A DNA stretch of 36,934 bases, taken from positions 1-36,934 of the forward strand of contig NAOQ01000577.1 of the NCBI GenBank assembly GCA_002751075.1, in the 5' to 3' direction. The translations under genes and the position numbers were made by a program. The notes under the pieces are model-generated. The model was given only the letters and a program-made list of their open reading frames with translations, was not told where the DNA came from and did not search any database. Below are positions 9,914 to 21,348 of the stretch, piece after piece. This stretch comes from Ichthyophonus hoferi. Lineage: Eukaryota; Opisthokonta; Ichthyosporea; Ichthyophonida; Ichthyophonidae. Positions within the stretch are counted from its first letter, which is position 1, and each line of letters starts with the position of its first letter.

Positions 9914-12882
9914 ATGAATGCAGAGGGATTTGTTCTGCCTGCCCTTAACAACAATGACCTACAATGGTTGGTTGATGTTGCGGGAGCGGGTGATGCCGGT
10001 CTAGTTGCTTCCCTCTTAGGAGTAGGGGGTAACGGTGGTAACGGTAACAGTAACGGATCTAACAATACTACCCCTAACTTGCTAAGCAATAATAATAACG
10101 CAAGCTATAACGGTCGAGCGGCCGTACCTGCCGGTAATTATTCTCTCTTTTGTCACTGTTGTTTTCCCCTTTCTGTACTTCTATCTTATTGCGTATACAG
10201 GTATAATATAGTATTATTTTGCAAGTATTATACTCAGTATGTGTAGATGCTCATTTATTATTTTGTAATTTATATACTAGTTGAGTATGCTTAGTCGTTG
10301 TTGCACTACAGTATCATGAAACTATACTTGAGTACAGATCTATAGCTACACACTAGGTCTAGATCTACCCACAGAGTATAATGAAGTAGAAGATAATATA
10401 TAAAATATTCTTATACTTAACTTCAGTAAATTGTATTACATAATAGTGTAGTGCCTTATAGGGTACTATCATGTATTGTATTACGTTATATTACTTTATT
10501 ATACTATACTAGATTATATCAATTTTTCAATTAGGTTACCCAGAAGCCGTCCAAGCGTGTCTAGGTTAGATTATGTGATGTCATTATGACGTAACTCAGA
10601 TTGCGACTACTAATGCTTTATATACCCATATATTCTTTTATTTTTATTTTATTTTTAAATGTATGATACGAGTAGCTTGCACATGAGTATTATATTATAT
10701 ACCCTACCATATTCCACTCAATCAAATAATTAAAATGTTATCTCCAAGAATGTAAATGCAATACCAAGGTTATTTTGATATTTGCTCTCATGGATGGAAA
10801 ATATCACTTATGGATCTTTTTCTAAGGAGAAACGACCAATAAGAACAATTTTGAGAAGTTAATCTGTAGCTAATTGGTGATTTCTTATATTAACGAAATT
10901 AGATCGCTATTTAAGCTAATAAGTTACTTTTATAAATTATCAAAGTTCAGTTTTAAATTTTATCTCACTGAACTTTAAAATTAACCCATCCAAATATAGC
11001 CCAGATAATTGGCTTGTGGTTAACCTATAAATAACTTATTATAAAATATACTCCGAAGAGGCTGTTGATTGGTAAAGTCTATGTTAAGACATAGTATAAC
11101 GTTAGTCATTGGTTGCTATGAAGTAATGTAATATGAAAACATTTATTATATTGTATTATTCTATCTTTTCTTATACATCTCATTGCCTTCCACCCATACA
11201 CATTATATTTGTTACACACTACCTATATCTCCTCTATTACATCTTACCTTGTTGTAATTCTTGTGTCCTATGTCACCCACTATTACGTACACCCCATCAC
11301 TCCATATCCTTATACAGTGAAGCGTTCCAATACAACTTCTTCGCATTATAGCGGCGGTAACAACGAAAAATCACAAACCCCGGCCCCTGAGGGGGGTGGA
11401 GCGATCAGACCGTGTAGACGACATTCGGCGTTACCCGACATGATATCTAGAGGGGCAGCACTGGCTTTGTTGCAGCAAGAGCAGAAGCCCAGTGCATCTT
11501 GGGGCGTCAGGGAAACGTACAACAACATGAATTTAGGTAGTAATAAAACTAGCTCTAACTCTAATCTGCTTGCACCTACTAATAATAGTAGTAGTGGCAG
11601 TATAGGGAATTTGAACAAGAAGCAGGGCAGTATGAACACCATCAATGTCAACATGAATGTGACTATGTCCGGGGTGAATCCTGCCAATGTGCGGAACTAC
11701 CCGTACTCTAGCAACCATCTCTCTAACTATGCTTCCACCCCTCTTATGCCCATTACCTCAGCCTCTACCATGCCATTATGGCAACCTGATATGACAAACA
11801 ATGTCATGAACGGGATGAGCCCGTACCCCACCCTGTCCTCTCTACCTGGCAAAGGAGGAGTGAATGATCTGCATGCTAGCAATCCCTCGCTCAATTCCAT
11901 CGCTAACCCCAACACCGTGAGCACTGGGTCACCCACTACCTACTTTCCCCGTAGACGTCACTCTGCCATCTCTGTACCTACCAGAGGCAACGGCCTGTCC
12001 CGCACCCCTTATGAGAACGAAAAGGAGAGAGGGGGAGAGTTATCCAACATTAATGATAACAAACCTGGCTTGAGTGGGTTTGGCTGTCAATCTATCGACG
12101 AGTTTCTCGAGTTTCCTACCCCGCCCCTGGACCTCAACTCATCATCCATGGGTATACACCGGGTTATTTCTTTATCTCAACAGCAGACCCAGCCGGGTCA
12201 GCGCTCTACCTCGTCATCACATATCAACAGATACCCCCATGGCAACAACCTACAACCCATCGGTATACCGGCCCAGAACCAATCCATCACGCCTATGTTT
12301 GGTGATGATGCCCTCTACCCTTCCTATGGAAGGCTACCCCCCACCACCAGCCACGCGGAGAAGAGAAGGAATTCTGGCTTGCCCGACTTGATGTCCTGTA
12401 TGTCATCGTCACTGCCTACGTCTAAGACCCAATGCTTACCAAGTATGTGTGTATAAGTATGTGTATGTGTGTATAGTAGTATGTGTATATGCATGTGTAT
12501 GTATGATTATCATATATCATATGACTCTTTATCTCTTTCCTTTAGCTAAAATGGCGATTTCGTTTTTCTTTGAGAACACTTTGTTTATACTCATACCCTC
12601 ATACGTACAGATGTTTCCGGTATAGAGAATTTTGAATTTGAGCTTCCCGAGTCTCTCCTTGGCACCTTTGCTGGTCTCAGTGTAGATCCAGCAGAACAAA
12701 TGGAGTATGCTTATATTATATCTAGTTGTATTATGTATTATATATCATGTATGCATACCTATATATATACCCGTGTATTTATTTGTCTTGTATGCTATAC
12801 TACAGATTTTTTTACTTCCTACTTTTTTTTCTCGATTTTTTACCACATTTCTGTTTTATCTAATGCATATATTTTTCTTACC

Positions 12883-12915
<33 letters not shown>

Positions 12916-15900
12916 TGTTTTTCCGTCCTATATCTTATCATATTGCAGCATTATAATTAAACTATAACCAATCATCCATTCCAGTTAACTTCTATTGATT
13001 ATTAAACCGTACATATATACAAAGAAACTCTACGTGGTATTACTCTTAAGAATCAACGAGCCTGTGAATTAATCTATATATAATTTAATAGGTTTTAAAA
13101 GGGAAATTGCTCTATGTATAAAATTGGATAAGAAGTGGATTTAATAGACATACAATTTTAAATCATTTAATATAGACCGATGATATGACATGAGTACACT
13201 CATTAATATTCCAAGAGGATAAGTAAGGCTAATACGTTTATGAAAATCATTTAATATAGGCCAATAATTGTCAATTTATTAACTTGTGCATAAGCACACT
13301 ACAATGATTGAGTATACATACACAATTGATTTAATTAATATAATTAATAAGCATTAACACTTTTAATCTTCCAGGGGGATAGACCGATCTGATTCGCAAA
13401 TGGATTTCCAGCCCGGAGGCTATGCCCCTCCTCTGGATTCTCTATTCCTGGTTGGTTACTGCTTATTTATTTTATTTTAGTTTGCTTATTTTTACATAGC
13501 CAGTCAAGGCATAGTTTTGTATTATGTATTACCTTAGATTCCCTTTTCCTGGTTGGTTACTGTCTTATTAATTGTTTTAAATGGCCTATCAACGCATAAT
13601 TTTGTGATGTATTACATATACACTTGCTTACATCAGACACATGTCTATATAAGGAAATGTCTTTTGTTTTAGACTAACATATATTTGTGGTTTAAGAAAT
13701 TAAGCTGCTTGACCTTCCAATCAGATGCTATATGTGCATGCATACACATTTAAATTATTAACTATATTATCGTATTTTCATTGGCTAAAAGTATTGATCT
13801 AGGATTTACCAAATGCAATTATGTATTATTATTGGCCCCAGGTGCCTTATAATCGCAATGTGGTTGGTGTATTTTCGGCAGGATATTGTGCAACCAATAA
13901 CAATAGTCATAGTAGTTTGATTTTTTAATATAATTTTAAATATAAAATTTAAATTTAATTACCCTAAGAGGATAGGATTATTAATATATCGTGGGATATA
14001 ACACAATACCATACAGTCAATAACAACTAAAAGCATTAGGTATTTGTTAAATTTTTGAGGGTTGATATTAAAATATAATCTGTGATTATGATAGGGTATT
14101 CACGCTTATACTTACATTAGCACGGTGGGTATAATTACAGAACGATCAAAATTTCCATGACAATATCTTTTCCACGTCGATGGAGTTCAACCCACGCCAA
14201 GGTACAGACAGTACTCGCTATATATATATATATTGTGAGCATGATTATAACACATATCCATACATTAGCGTCAACACGCATTATCATGCACTGTATTGGA
14301 CTATGCCCTACCTTTCTTTTTATATCCAGTTATATTCAGACTACTCTGTATGTAGCTATTGATAATTTTGTTCACACCTACGCTACTATTTTATTATTCA
14401 TATATATATATATGTGTATGTATGTATGTATGTATATTTATATGCTTGTCAGAAACTAACCCTGGCTTCCTACTCTCGTCTCACATACCATACACTATAC
14501 TTTACATTATACACTATATGCATGCATACTTATTACATAACGTATCACGTATCTATACATGCGTATATACATAACCCCTCTATCCATATGGACATTCCAA
14601 CGCCATCAATACGTACTATGTATGTCAACCTATCGAATCCTCTCTGCTTACGGCAATCATACAGCAAGTGCGAACGATATGGTATGGATACAATATTTTA
14701 AATCTATTTCATATTGGTTTATCTTTTATGCTACATTCTTTATATTGTTTGTAGAATAATATATTATGTTGTATTATATTATATTGCATGTCATTCTTTA
14801 TATGGTAATGTATAAGGTATTATCTACTATGTAGTCCTCAAGCCTGCATACATTATGGTAGTGACATTGTTTTTACGTACACATATTTGATGACGTTAAA
14901 TAAATAAATATCAAAATGTGAGTATACTGATGTCGTGTGTATTGTCCATATACAGGCAGGCTTCAACTATCTTACCAGACCAACTCAGGTGAAAACTGAG
15001 AAAGAGGACAACCTGGGATCCAATAAGGAGACCCTAAATCACACTGGAGCTATGCAAAAGTAAGTGTGTTGTGTTGTAGTATAGTGTGGTATGTTATGTT
15101 GTAATGTAATGTAGTGTGGTGTATTGTATTATATTATAGTATGGTATAGGATTTAATATTTTATTATGTTACTATTACTATATCATATCATATCTATGTA
15201 CAATCTATACATTATTGCTTATTACACATACCTTTCGGTACTAACCTTCTAGCACCAGGGGAGGAACCAAGAAAAAGTCCAAGGCAAAAGGCGAAGGAGA
15301 TGGTAAAAACAATGAGAAAGATGGTGCGGACGATCCTAATGGTTTAACTACCGACATGCATGATACTAAGGCGAAAGTTGGATCCAGTGGGAAGGTAAAG
15401 ATATATATATTGATATGTATATGGTTTTTGTTGTTAATACTAATACTGGGTTGTATTGTATTGAGTCTTACCATTACTATTGCTATTGCAGTCTTATATT
15501 ATACTATTTTGTTATATTGTACTAATAAGTTATTGCATTATATGTAAGTACGAATTGATTATAATATTTCCATCTGATCTGGACTATATGCCTAAATATC
15601 TTTTTTAATATTTATGCATTACCCTTCTAGCGCTACTCTTACTTAATATCAGAAAGGCGTCGATATTGATATTTGAATTATTTTATTTAGACTTACCAGG
15701 TTAATGATTGGTACAGGTTGGAGGCGATGGCTCTAAATGCAAAGGCGATCAGCGATCTGGATCAGAATGCGCCAATTGTAAAACAACATTGACCACGTTG
15801 TGGCGAAGATGGTATTGTGTTAATGTTGTAATTATTATTACTATTACTATTTCTATTACTATCTCTATTAGTAGTGGTAGTAGACTAGTATCTTATATTA

Positions 15901-17240
15901 TAACACATTTGAGACTTAATAGAATATTATATTACTCTAAGGGGATAAACCTTCTAGTCCTAACAATATAGCAATATGCTATGACAGTGGTCATATTTAC
16001 TGCCTTTCTAACCTATTTAAAACTCGGTTTAAACTTTATTTTAGAGTCATCATTTCATTCTTATAGTTGTTAGTTCTTTTTTAACTTAGAATAAAAATAG
16101 TTATGGGCATATAATAATATACTATTTGTGATAATGGAATATAGCACTAAACCAATATAGTATGATATACTATACTCCTCTCCTTTCTAACATTTGTTTC
16201 TTTCTTAAATGATATGATATAATACAATACGCGTTAATTAATTGTTATGGTACATACTATATACTATGGTTTAGTCTACATGATATTGCAATTGCCAACC
16301 ATCTGTATGATAGAATAGAACGATATATTTGATAATATTATCAGATGAGTTAATATGTTATATAATAACTTAATACAATATACCTGCCCCCACTGGTATA
16401 ATAACTCCATGTGCTGTAAATATATGTAAATATATACATGGATTATTTATGTACGTCTTATCAGTCACATTTATAATCATAATTACGATTATATTGCATT
16501 CTTTATTTTTTTCTATTTTATTGCTACATTAATTAGTGTAGCCCTTAACCAATGATTAGCCTGCGATTAATGATGATTATCCAATCATTTACTAACACCT
16601 TCCCTTCTCCAGTGAGAATGGCATGTTAGTCTGCAATGCCTGCGGTCTATATGAGGTATGTTTGTATATACAATAAATTATATTATAAATATATAGGATC
16701 CTGGCAATACTAGATACCTATAACTGTAATTATAATTATATGCATAGCCTAGTCTGCCTTTGAAATAATGGGCTTCTATTGGCTTTACTTTCTATTGGTA
16801 GATTAGAAATTAAAATTACGATAATTTTTATACTCGAATTCATATATATGTGCAGAATTTAGCATAAAAAATGGAACGAGTGATAAATTCAATTAATTTA
16901 ACCTATAGTTTTGCGTTTTATAGGTACAGAAATGAAGACTTGATGTAGCATATACAAAATTCTCCAACCAATGCCTTTGCATTCTAAATATAATTATGTG
17001 TATGTGGACTTATATTAACATATACAAATAGGAACAGCCAATTATGTTTTTTTTAATTTGACCCATAAATTGTGTTCACAGAGGCTACATAAATGCCCTC
17101 GCCCAACCAGTATCTCCCATCTGAACACTGTAATTCGTAAAAGGAACCGTAAGAAACGTAATCAGAAGGACCCTGTGGAGGGTATGCCAGATCCGTCTGA
17201 GATCTATACTACTGTATGGGGGCCAACTAAGGGTGCCTAA
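9914..17240 (+). CDS. GATA-type zinc-finger transcription factor, 10 exons, 704 codons
   Basis: Exons, all in phase with GT-AG introns: 9914-10133, 11318-12442, 12611-12704, 13375-13450, 14141-14201, 14960-15059, 15253-15394, 15717-15811, 16613-16655 and 17082-17240. The single finger (C624, C627, C645, C648) is C-X2-C-X17-C-X2-C with TTLWRR and CNACGLYE, the animal/fungal class that binds WGATAR in the nucleus. It is split across exons 8-9. A basic tail (671-679, RKRNRKKRN) is the likely nuclear signal. N-terminal to it are a Gly/Asn run (38-62), long Asn/Ser-rich disorder, three RRxS motifs (107-117, 285-289, 422-433), acidic-hydrophobic candidate activation patches (QSIDEFLEF at 331-339; ENFEFELPESLL in exon 3) and a SUMO-type VKTE (536-539). 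The finger lies at the extreme C-terminus. Activator or repressor role is unknown. Exon 2 is clearly richer in G+C than the introns. Confidence 0.93.
10134..11317 (+). other. GATA gene intron 1
   Basis: A phase-1 intron of 1,184 bp from GTAATT to a CTTATACAG acceptor. It joins residue A73 to V74-K75. It contains the pentamer-periodic tract at 10,431-10,520. An open frame runs into exon 2 from 11,209, but the first exon's phase fits the acceptor at 11,317 exactly. Confidence 0.8.
10431..10520 (+). repeat. Degenerate 5-bp periodic tract
   Basis: Eighteen successive pentamers stay in register (for example TTGTA, TTACA, TAATA, GTGTA, then TTATA, TTACT, TTATT, ATACT, ATACT) within GATA intron 1. 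The unit is loosely TTRTA/ATACT. Same style as other tracts in this window. Confidence 0.65.
12885..12913. repeat. (TA)n microsatellite in GATA intron 3
   Basis: About 14 uninterrupted AT dinucleotides within the 670-bp third intron. Confidence 0.95.
13436..13636 (+). repeat. Tandem duplication spanning the exon 4 splice donor
   Basis: Two units about 101 bp apart begin GATTCTCTATTCCTG/GTTGGTTACTG (13,436) and GATTCCCTTTTCCTG/GTTGGTTACTG (13,537). Both continue with TATTA..., GCC-tat/agt-CAA-GCATA-TTTTGT and ATGTATTAC. The first copy carries the real exon 4 end and donor (13,450/13,451). The second carries a copy of both at 13,551/13,552 inside the intron. Using the downstream donor would extend exon 4 into an in-frame stop. 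Confidence 0.75.
14761..14835 (+). repeat. Degenerate 5-bp periodic tract
   Basis: In intron 5, pentamers ATATT, ATGTT, GTATT, ATATT, ATATT run in register, followed by looser units to about 14,835. Confidence 0.55.
15066..15145 (+). repeat. Clear 5-bp periodic tract, consensus RTRDT
   Basis: Sixteen consecutive pentamers (GTGTT, GTGTT, GTAGT, ATAGT, GTGGT, ATGTT, ATGTT, GTAAT, GTAAT, GTAGT, GTGGT, GTATT, GTATT, ATATT, ATAGT, ATGGT) fit RTRDT without a slip. The tract starts 6 bp after the exon 6 donor GTAAGT and fills nearly half of the 193-bp intron 6. Confidence 0.85.
15825..15885 (+). repeat. Degenerate trinucleotide (ATT/ACT/AGT) tract
   Basis: In intron 8, just after the finger's first half. 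ATT, ACT, TCT then AGT, GGT units follow in 3-bp register. Confidence 0.7.
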
Positions 17241-17343
17241 TGTTTAACTGCGTACTTTCATTTAGTAAGAATCATTTTAGAAACTCTGTCTTGTATATAT
17301 TGGTTCTATCATACTATATATACGCAATTGTCTACAATTAACC

Positions 17344-17349
17344 AATAAA
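17344..17349 (+). terminator. Candidate poly(A) signal of the GATA gene
   Basis: AATAAA lies 104 bases after the TAA stop and is the first such hexamer downstream. A U-rich stretch is not prominent. Confidence 0.45.
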
Positions 17350-18334
17350 AATCTTTAAATATCCTAGTGCGTTTCTAAGAAAAACGGTAAGTATTGTACT
17401 ATATAATATAATACAACCAATGATGCACTTATATTAATAGTGTAGGCACTGGTTTACAGTGATGGAAGCCAAAGATCAATAATATAATAATATTTGTAGG
17501 AATTAGTGGAACTAGATCTCGCTATATTGTGATCAAGACTGATGATTTGCCAAAAAAAAAATGGTGATTAATTATATTGATATTAATTTAACAAACTGCA
17601 CAATGGGCATTACTAACCTGTTATTCTTTTACAAAGGGGCTGAGAAAGGTTGGCTATTGATGGACATCTGTGGCGGCTCTTGATCAGAATTGATAAATTT
17701 ATCATTGTGATATATTTTTGGGAACTCAGAAAACAATGATGAATGAATATTGTGGTATTAAGAATCACCTCAAGTGTCTGCTTCAAAAAGAAATGAATTA
17801 TTTCCTACCCCAATTTTATATGGATGATAGGAACCAATGAACAAAATACTTTTTCCTCTGTTTTTCAGTCATTTCATACTCGATCTAGGCTCGATCTAGT
17901 TCAGACCAATTTAAACCAATATTCACGTGGGAATTAATTTAGCATTGACTGTTGCATGTTGTTGTATTATATTTTTGTTTTTTATAGATGATCCGTCTCG
18001 CGTATCATCTTAGTTTTAATCTACTTCTACTCTTTATCCATGTATATAGTATAAACCGCCGCCCACACTCAGTACAATACATAACTTCAAAAAAATTCTT
18101 GCTTTTATGTATATATATATATATGTGTATAGGGGTGCACTATCATGTAAAGTTTTAAAGTTGATGTAGGAAAGAATATATCAATATACTGTGAAATAGT
18201 TCAGAGACAGGATCTGATTGGACAAACCAATTATCCAATAAAAAATAAGTGATTGTTTACTTACATGACTACTGATCTTAAAAAGATGACTTTGTATTGT
18301 GTAAGAATCCTGATAGTCCTAGCAACGCTCATAG
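17350..18334. other. Intergenic, no gene seen
   Basis: AT-rich. A short plus-strand open block at about 17,636-17,683 (AEKGWLLMDICGGS) has no convincing splice sites. A (TA)n run sits at about 18,112-18,125. Confidence 0.45.
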
Positions 18335-18485
18335 CTTTCGGGATCACCAACTGAATATCATGTAGTAGTTAATTTTGTTGGGCCCATATTAGCAATTATC
18401 ACTTGATCTGATCTGTCCTTAAGGCTCAATTGTTGTGGTAGAGGTTTTATAGAAGGTATGTATACTGACTCTAGCCGACTATTAA
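18335..18485 (+). repeat. Repeat A, copy 2 (partial)
   Basis: Shares CTTGATCTG, CTGTCCTTAAGGCTCA, TTGTTGTGGTAGA and TTTTATAGAAGG with the copies at 1.9 kb and 32.65 kb, in the same orientation. Only the central third of the family is present. Confidence 0.65.
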
Positions 18486-18574
18486 TTATACGTTCAACTT
18501 TTGAACGAGCAAAATATCTGGACACTAATTATCTATGTATAGGATATTGTATAATGGTATGTTAACCCTAAACC

Positions 18575-18790
18575 CTATAGTATTGCTATACTATTTATAT
18601 ACTATTTATGTATGCTATATTATAGTGTAGGATATTATACTACTAATCTATCTTGCATTATATTATACTAGATTACATTCTATTGTTCTAGTATACTATG
18701 TTGCTATGTTATAGTATAGTAAGGTATATTGTGTATACTATAGGTTATATTACACTATATTATATTATATTGTTGTTATATCATTTTATG
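18575..18790 (+). repeat. Long degenerate 5-bp periodic tract
   Basis: CTATA, GTATT, ACTAT, TTATA, GTGTA, GGATA, TTATA and similar units run with a few register slips for about 200 bp, rich in TATAC/TATTA words. Confidence 0.6.
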
Positions 18791-20406
18791 CTTTAATATA
18801 TATTTCAAATATTCATGACTGTCCTGGTTAACGCATCCCACACTACAGGCTGTATGAATCTTGCAAAATATTGAGCTCCAAATGAATATATAGATCAGTC
18901 AAAGTTTTAATAACAAGAGAATTGTGTAACGATTGGCTCATTATTAATTAATAACACAACGTCCTTAAATGGATATATTTATTGGTTAATTCCGTAGAAT
19001 ACGAGCATTCACAGTAAATAAAATAATTAGCTATACTGCCAATCAAATTAGGATACAATAGCATTTCATCATTTTTGAAGAAGGTAAGATAATTCTAGCA
19101 GCTCTCAGACGCTTTCTGTATGCTGTATTTCCTACAATTGGTCTCATTAACATTGATAAGCCGTTTTATAATTGACACTTCTGATCAACGCATGCTGTGA
19201 AAGAATAAAAAGGATAGAAACAACTAATAATAAACATGGTGTTATTTACACTGATTACCTATATTCCTAAATGGCGTCTTATAGAACACAAACTCAATAC
19301 TATTATTATCTTTCTTTATATACCATTGCTAGACGGCTCTATACGTTTTCCATCCTTTTTGTTTTTATTTACTGCGTTAAAATTTTAAATGCAATTTACA
19401 ATGATACAACTTTAAATATTATAGTATAATATAATATAATACTCCCATATGTATACTATCTTATGATATACTATATTATATTTTATTATATTTTACTATA
19501 TTATATAATATTATTTTATATTACCATGCTATCTATGCTATATAATAATGTTATATTATATTATATTATTGTGTATTGTAAGTTAGTCTCATATAGTTAG
19601 ATTTAAATGCAATTGTTACCCCCTCCAGCCAAATGAGATGGATATCAATTAGCTCAGATATATATTTTGTTTGTGTGCCCAGGTATGCTTGAGATTACCT
19701 AATATAATAGTCAGATATTTAGTATTATTATTAATTGTTAGTATCTCATGTATGCCTTATACCCATATATATACCTCTATGTATGTATGTTAGAAACAGT
19801 ACATAGATTATGTCAGCTGTAATGCTAACTATTGAGAAAGGAAGGGAGAACGTTTGTGATATTAGATTATGCGATATAGCATGCTATCATATAGTATAAT
19901 TACATACTACGAATTGATGCTGAACCATAAGTCATAAGTACGGACCTGTAAGCAATACTACAAGCATCTATTGCATAGTATTTATTATTTTAATATTTGC
20001 ATATATATGTATGGATACTCATGGTTTAATTTTCTTTATTTCCCCTTTTTATTTTGGCCATTTGAATTTTTTTTTAATCATTGCTTAGTAATATGGAGTG
20101 AAAAAATCATGTTAACATATATTTACTGTTTTTATATCTTATATAGTCTAGCTGTAAATTATAGACAATATACAGAGATTATAAAATAAAATAACAGTTA
20201 TTTAAACCATGTTAAATAGCAGCGTTTATGTTTTTCAAATGAACATATTAGAATAATGCAAAGTAATATATGTAAGTTGTATATAATAAAGTATTAATAA
20301 TGCCTTTTAAACTCACGTTACGATTAAGTATAAAAATGATATATTGCATCATTTTATCATACAAAGAACATCTGTTGAATAGTGGAATTCATTCTATCCT
20401 ATTATT
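18791..20406. other. Intergenic, no gene seen
   Basis: AT-rich. It contains the pentamer tract at 19,450-19,580. A 36-codon plus-strand open block at about 19,065-19,175 lacks splice support. The 3' flank of the membrane-protein gene shows no clear poly(A) hexamer on the minus strand. Confidence 0.45.
19450..19580 (+). repeat. Degenerate 5-bp periodic tract
   Basis: ATACT, ATATT, ATATT, TTATT, ATATT, TTACT, ATATT, then ATGTT, ATATT, ATATT, ATATT, ATTGT, GTATT. Same unit family as the tracts in the GATA introns. Confidence 0.6.
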
Positions 20407-21348
20407 CTAAGCTGTGTGTTCTTTACGGAATGACCCAATAAAATCTGCAACATGGGAACTTAACGACATGCCACTAGCATAAAGGAATCTCCAATAGCTA
20501 GGGGAGGTAGAACTAGCATTCGTATTAATATCACTAGGCCTTTCAAAGTCAGTTCCTGTTTTAGTATCATTATTCTTACTAATATCTGTTTCCTTGGTAG
20601 TGTCTTTAGACTTAGTTGGATCTGTTGTTTCGGATGGAAACATATAGGGGTCAAACAGCATAACAATAGCATGGGCTACATTGGCCAGACACCACATAGA
20701 GGCATGACTCTCCGAGTAAAGGCCTACAGTCCAGGTGATAGTAAGTACTAAGGAATGAACAATCCCTGGTTTGATGTAACGAGGAGCGGTAAGGTATGGA
20801 TAAACCATTCCTAAAAGGAAGAAAACACGAAGCATAAGAGGGATCTCAAGTTGCGCTTCTCCAAAGAAATGATATTTCATCCAACACATATGGTTACCAT
20901 TACTACCGTGGCCGGCCCCAATAAAGAGGTTATTGCTAGGTGTTAGAATGGTACATGCTGGTGAATCACACATCTTCCCCATCATACCAAAGACTTTGTT
21001 AGGTATACCAGGAAGTATAGTAAATATAAAGACATAGATAGCCAATTCTTTTATCAATGGCCATTGACCATCACTGTATGCACGCCCAAATAATGCGCCA
21101 AATGGCTCCATGGCTGTGACTGTCAATCCCCAACGACTCAGCCATTTGTTTGTATTTGAACATGTATATAGGTCTTCACTTTTATTTAGAAGCCACAAAG
21201 TTGTATCTACCCATTGCATGGTGCCAAACACAGATAAGAACATTGCGTTGAAGCGATCGCGGGGAGTTTTGTTTCTATACCACAGTAAAGGTACAACAGT
21301 ATAAACCATTATACCAGTTGCAAGACTTACTTCCAGACTCCAACACAT
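20407..21348 (-). CDS. MCWS-type multi-pass membrane protein (DUF5765-like), 313 aa
   Basis: Intact intronless frame from ATG to stop. The protein opens MCWSLEVSLATG. This MCWS/MCWxxxxS start followed by a hydrophobic segment is, from memory, the signature of a small family (DUF5765 type) seen in protists, fungi and giant viruses; the match is not searched. About seven hydrophobic segments lie at roughly 9-24, 33-54, 75-88, 100-117, 170-190, 196-212 and 219-236. Conserved-looking features are FGTMQWVD (41-48), AMEPFG (79-84) and a loop with GAGHGSNGNHMCW. Residues about 240-285 are a hydrophilic Thr/Lys/Asp-rich linker (DTTKETD, NNDTKTGTD), then a short hydrophobic end. No catalytic motif is recognised, and substrate and organelle are unknown. 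The start is well placed because the MCWS block sits directly at the ATG. Confidence 0.88.
   Translation of the reverse strand: MCWSLEVSLATGIMVYTVVPLLWYRNKTPRDRFNAMFLSVFGTMQWVDTTLWLLNKSEDLYTCSNTNKWLSRWGLTVTAMEPFGALFGRAYSDGQWPLIKELAIYVFIFTILPGIPNKVFGMMGKMCDSPACTILTPSNNLFIGAGHGSNGNHMCWMKYHFFGEAQLEIPLMLRVFFLLGMVYPYLTAPRYIKPGIVHSLVLTITWTVGLYSESHASMWCLANVAHAIVMLFDPYMFPSETTDPTKSKDTTKETDISKNNDTKTGTDFERPSDINTNASSTSPSYWRFLYASGMSLSSHVADFIGSFRKEHTA

Noticed and set aside
12546-12588. Alternative exon 3 start after TTTCCTTTAG in the GATA gene
   Set aside because: The reading frame entered from exon 2 meets a stop, while the acceptor at 12,610 keeps the frame open through to exon 4.
14157-14759. Several overlapping 60-100 codon frames in GATA intron 5
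   Set aside because: Low-complexity Tyr/Ile translations of TA-rich intron sequence; exon 5 itself ends at 14,201.
18563-18576. AACCCTAAACCCT telomere-like word
   Set aside because: Fewer than two repeat units in an AT-rich tract; not an interstitial telomere array.
19065-19175. 36-codon plus-strand open block (RRFLYAVFPTIGLINIDK)
   Set aside because: No acceptor, start codon context or homology recognised; it could arise by chance.
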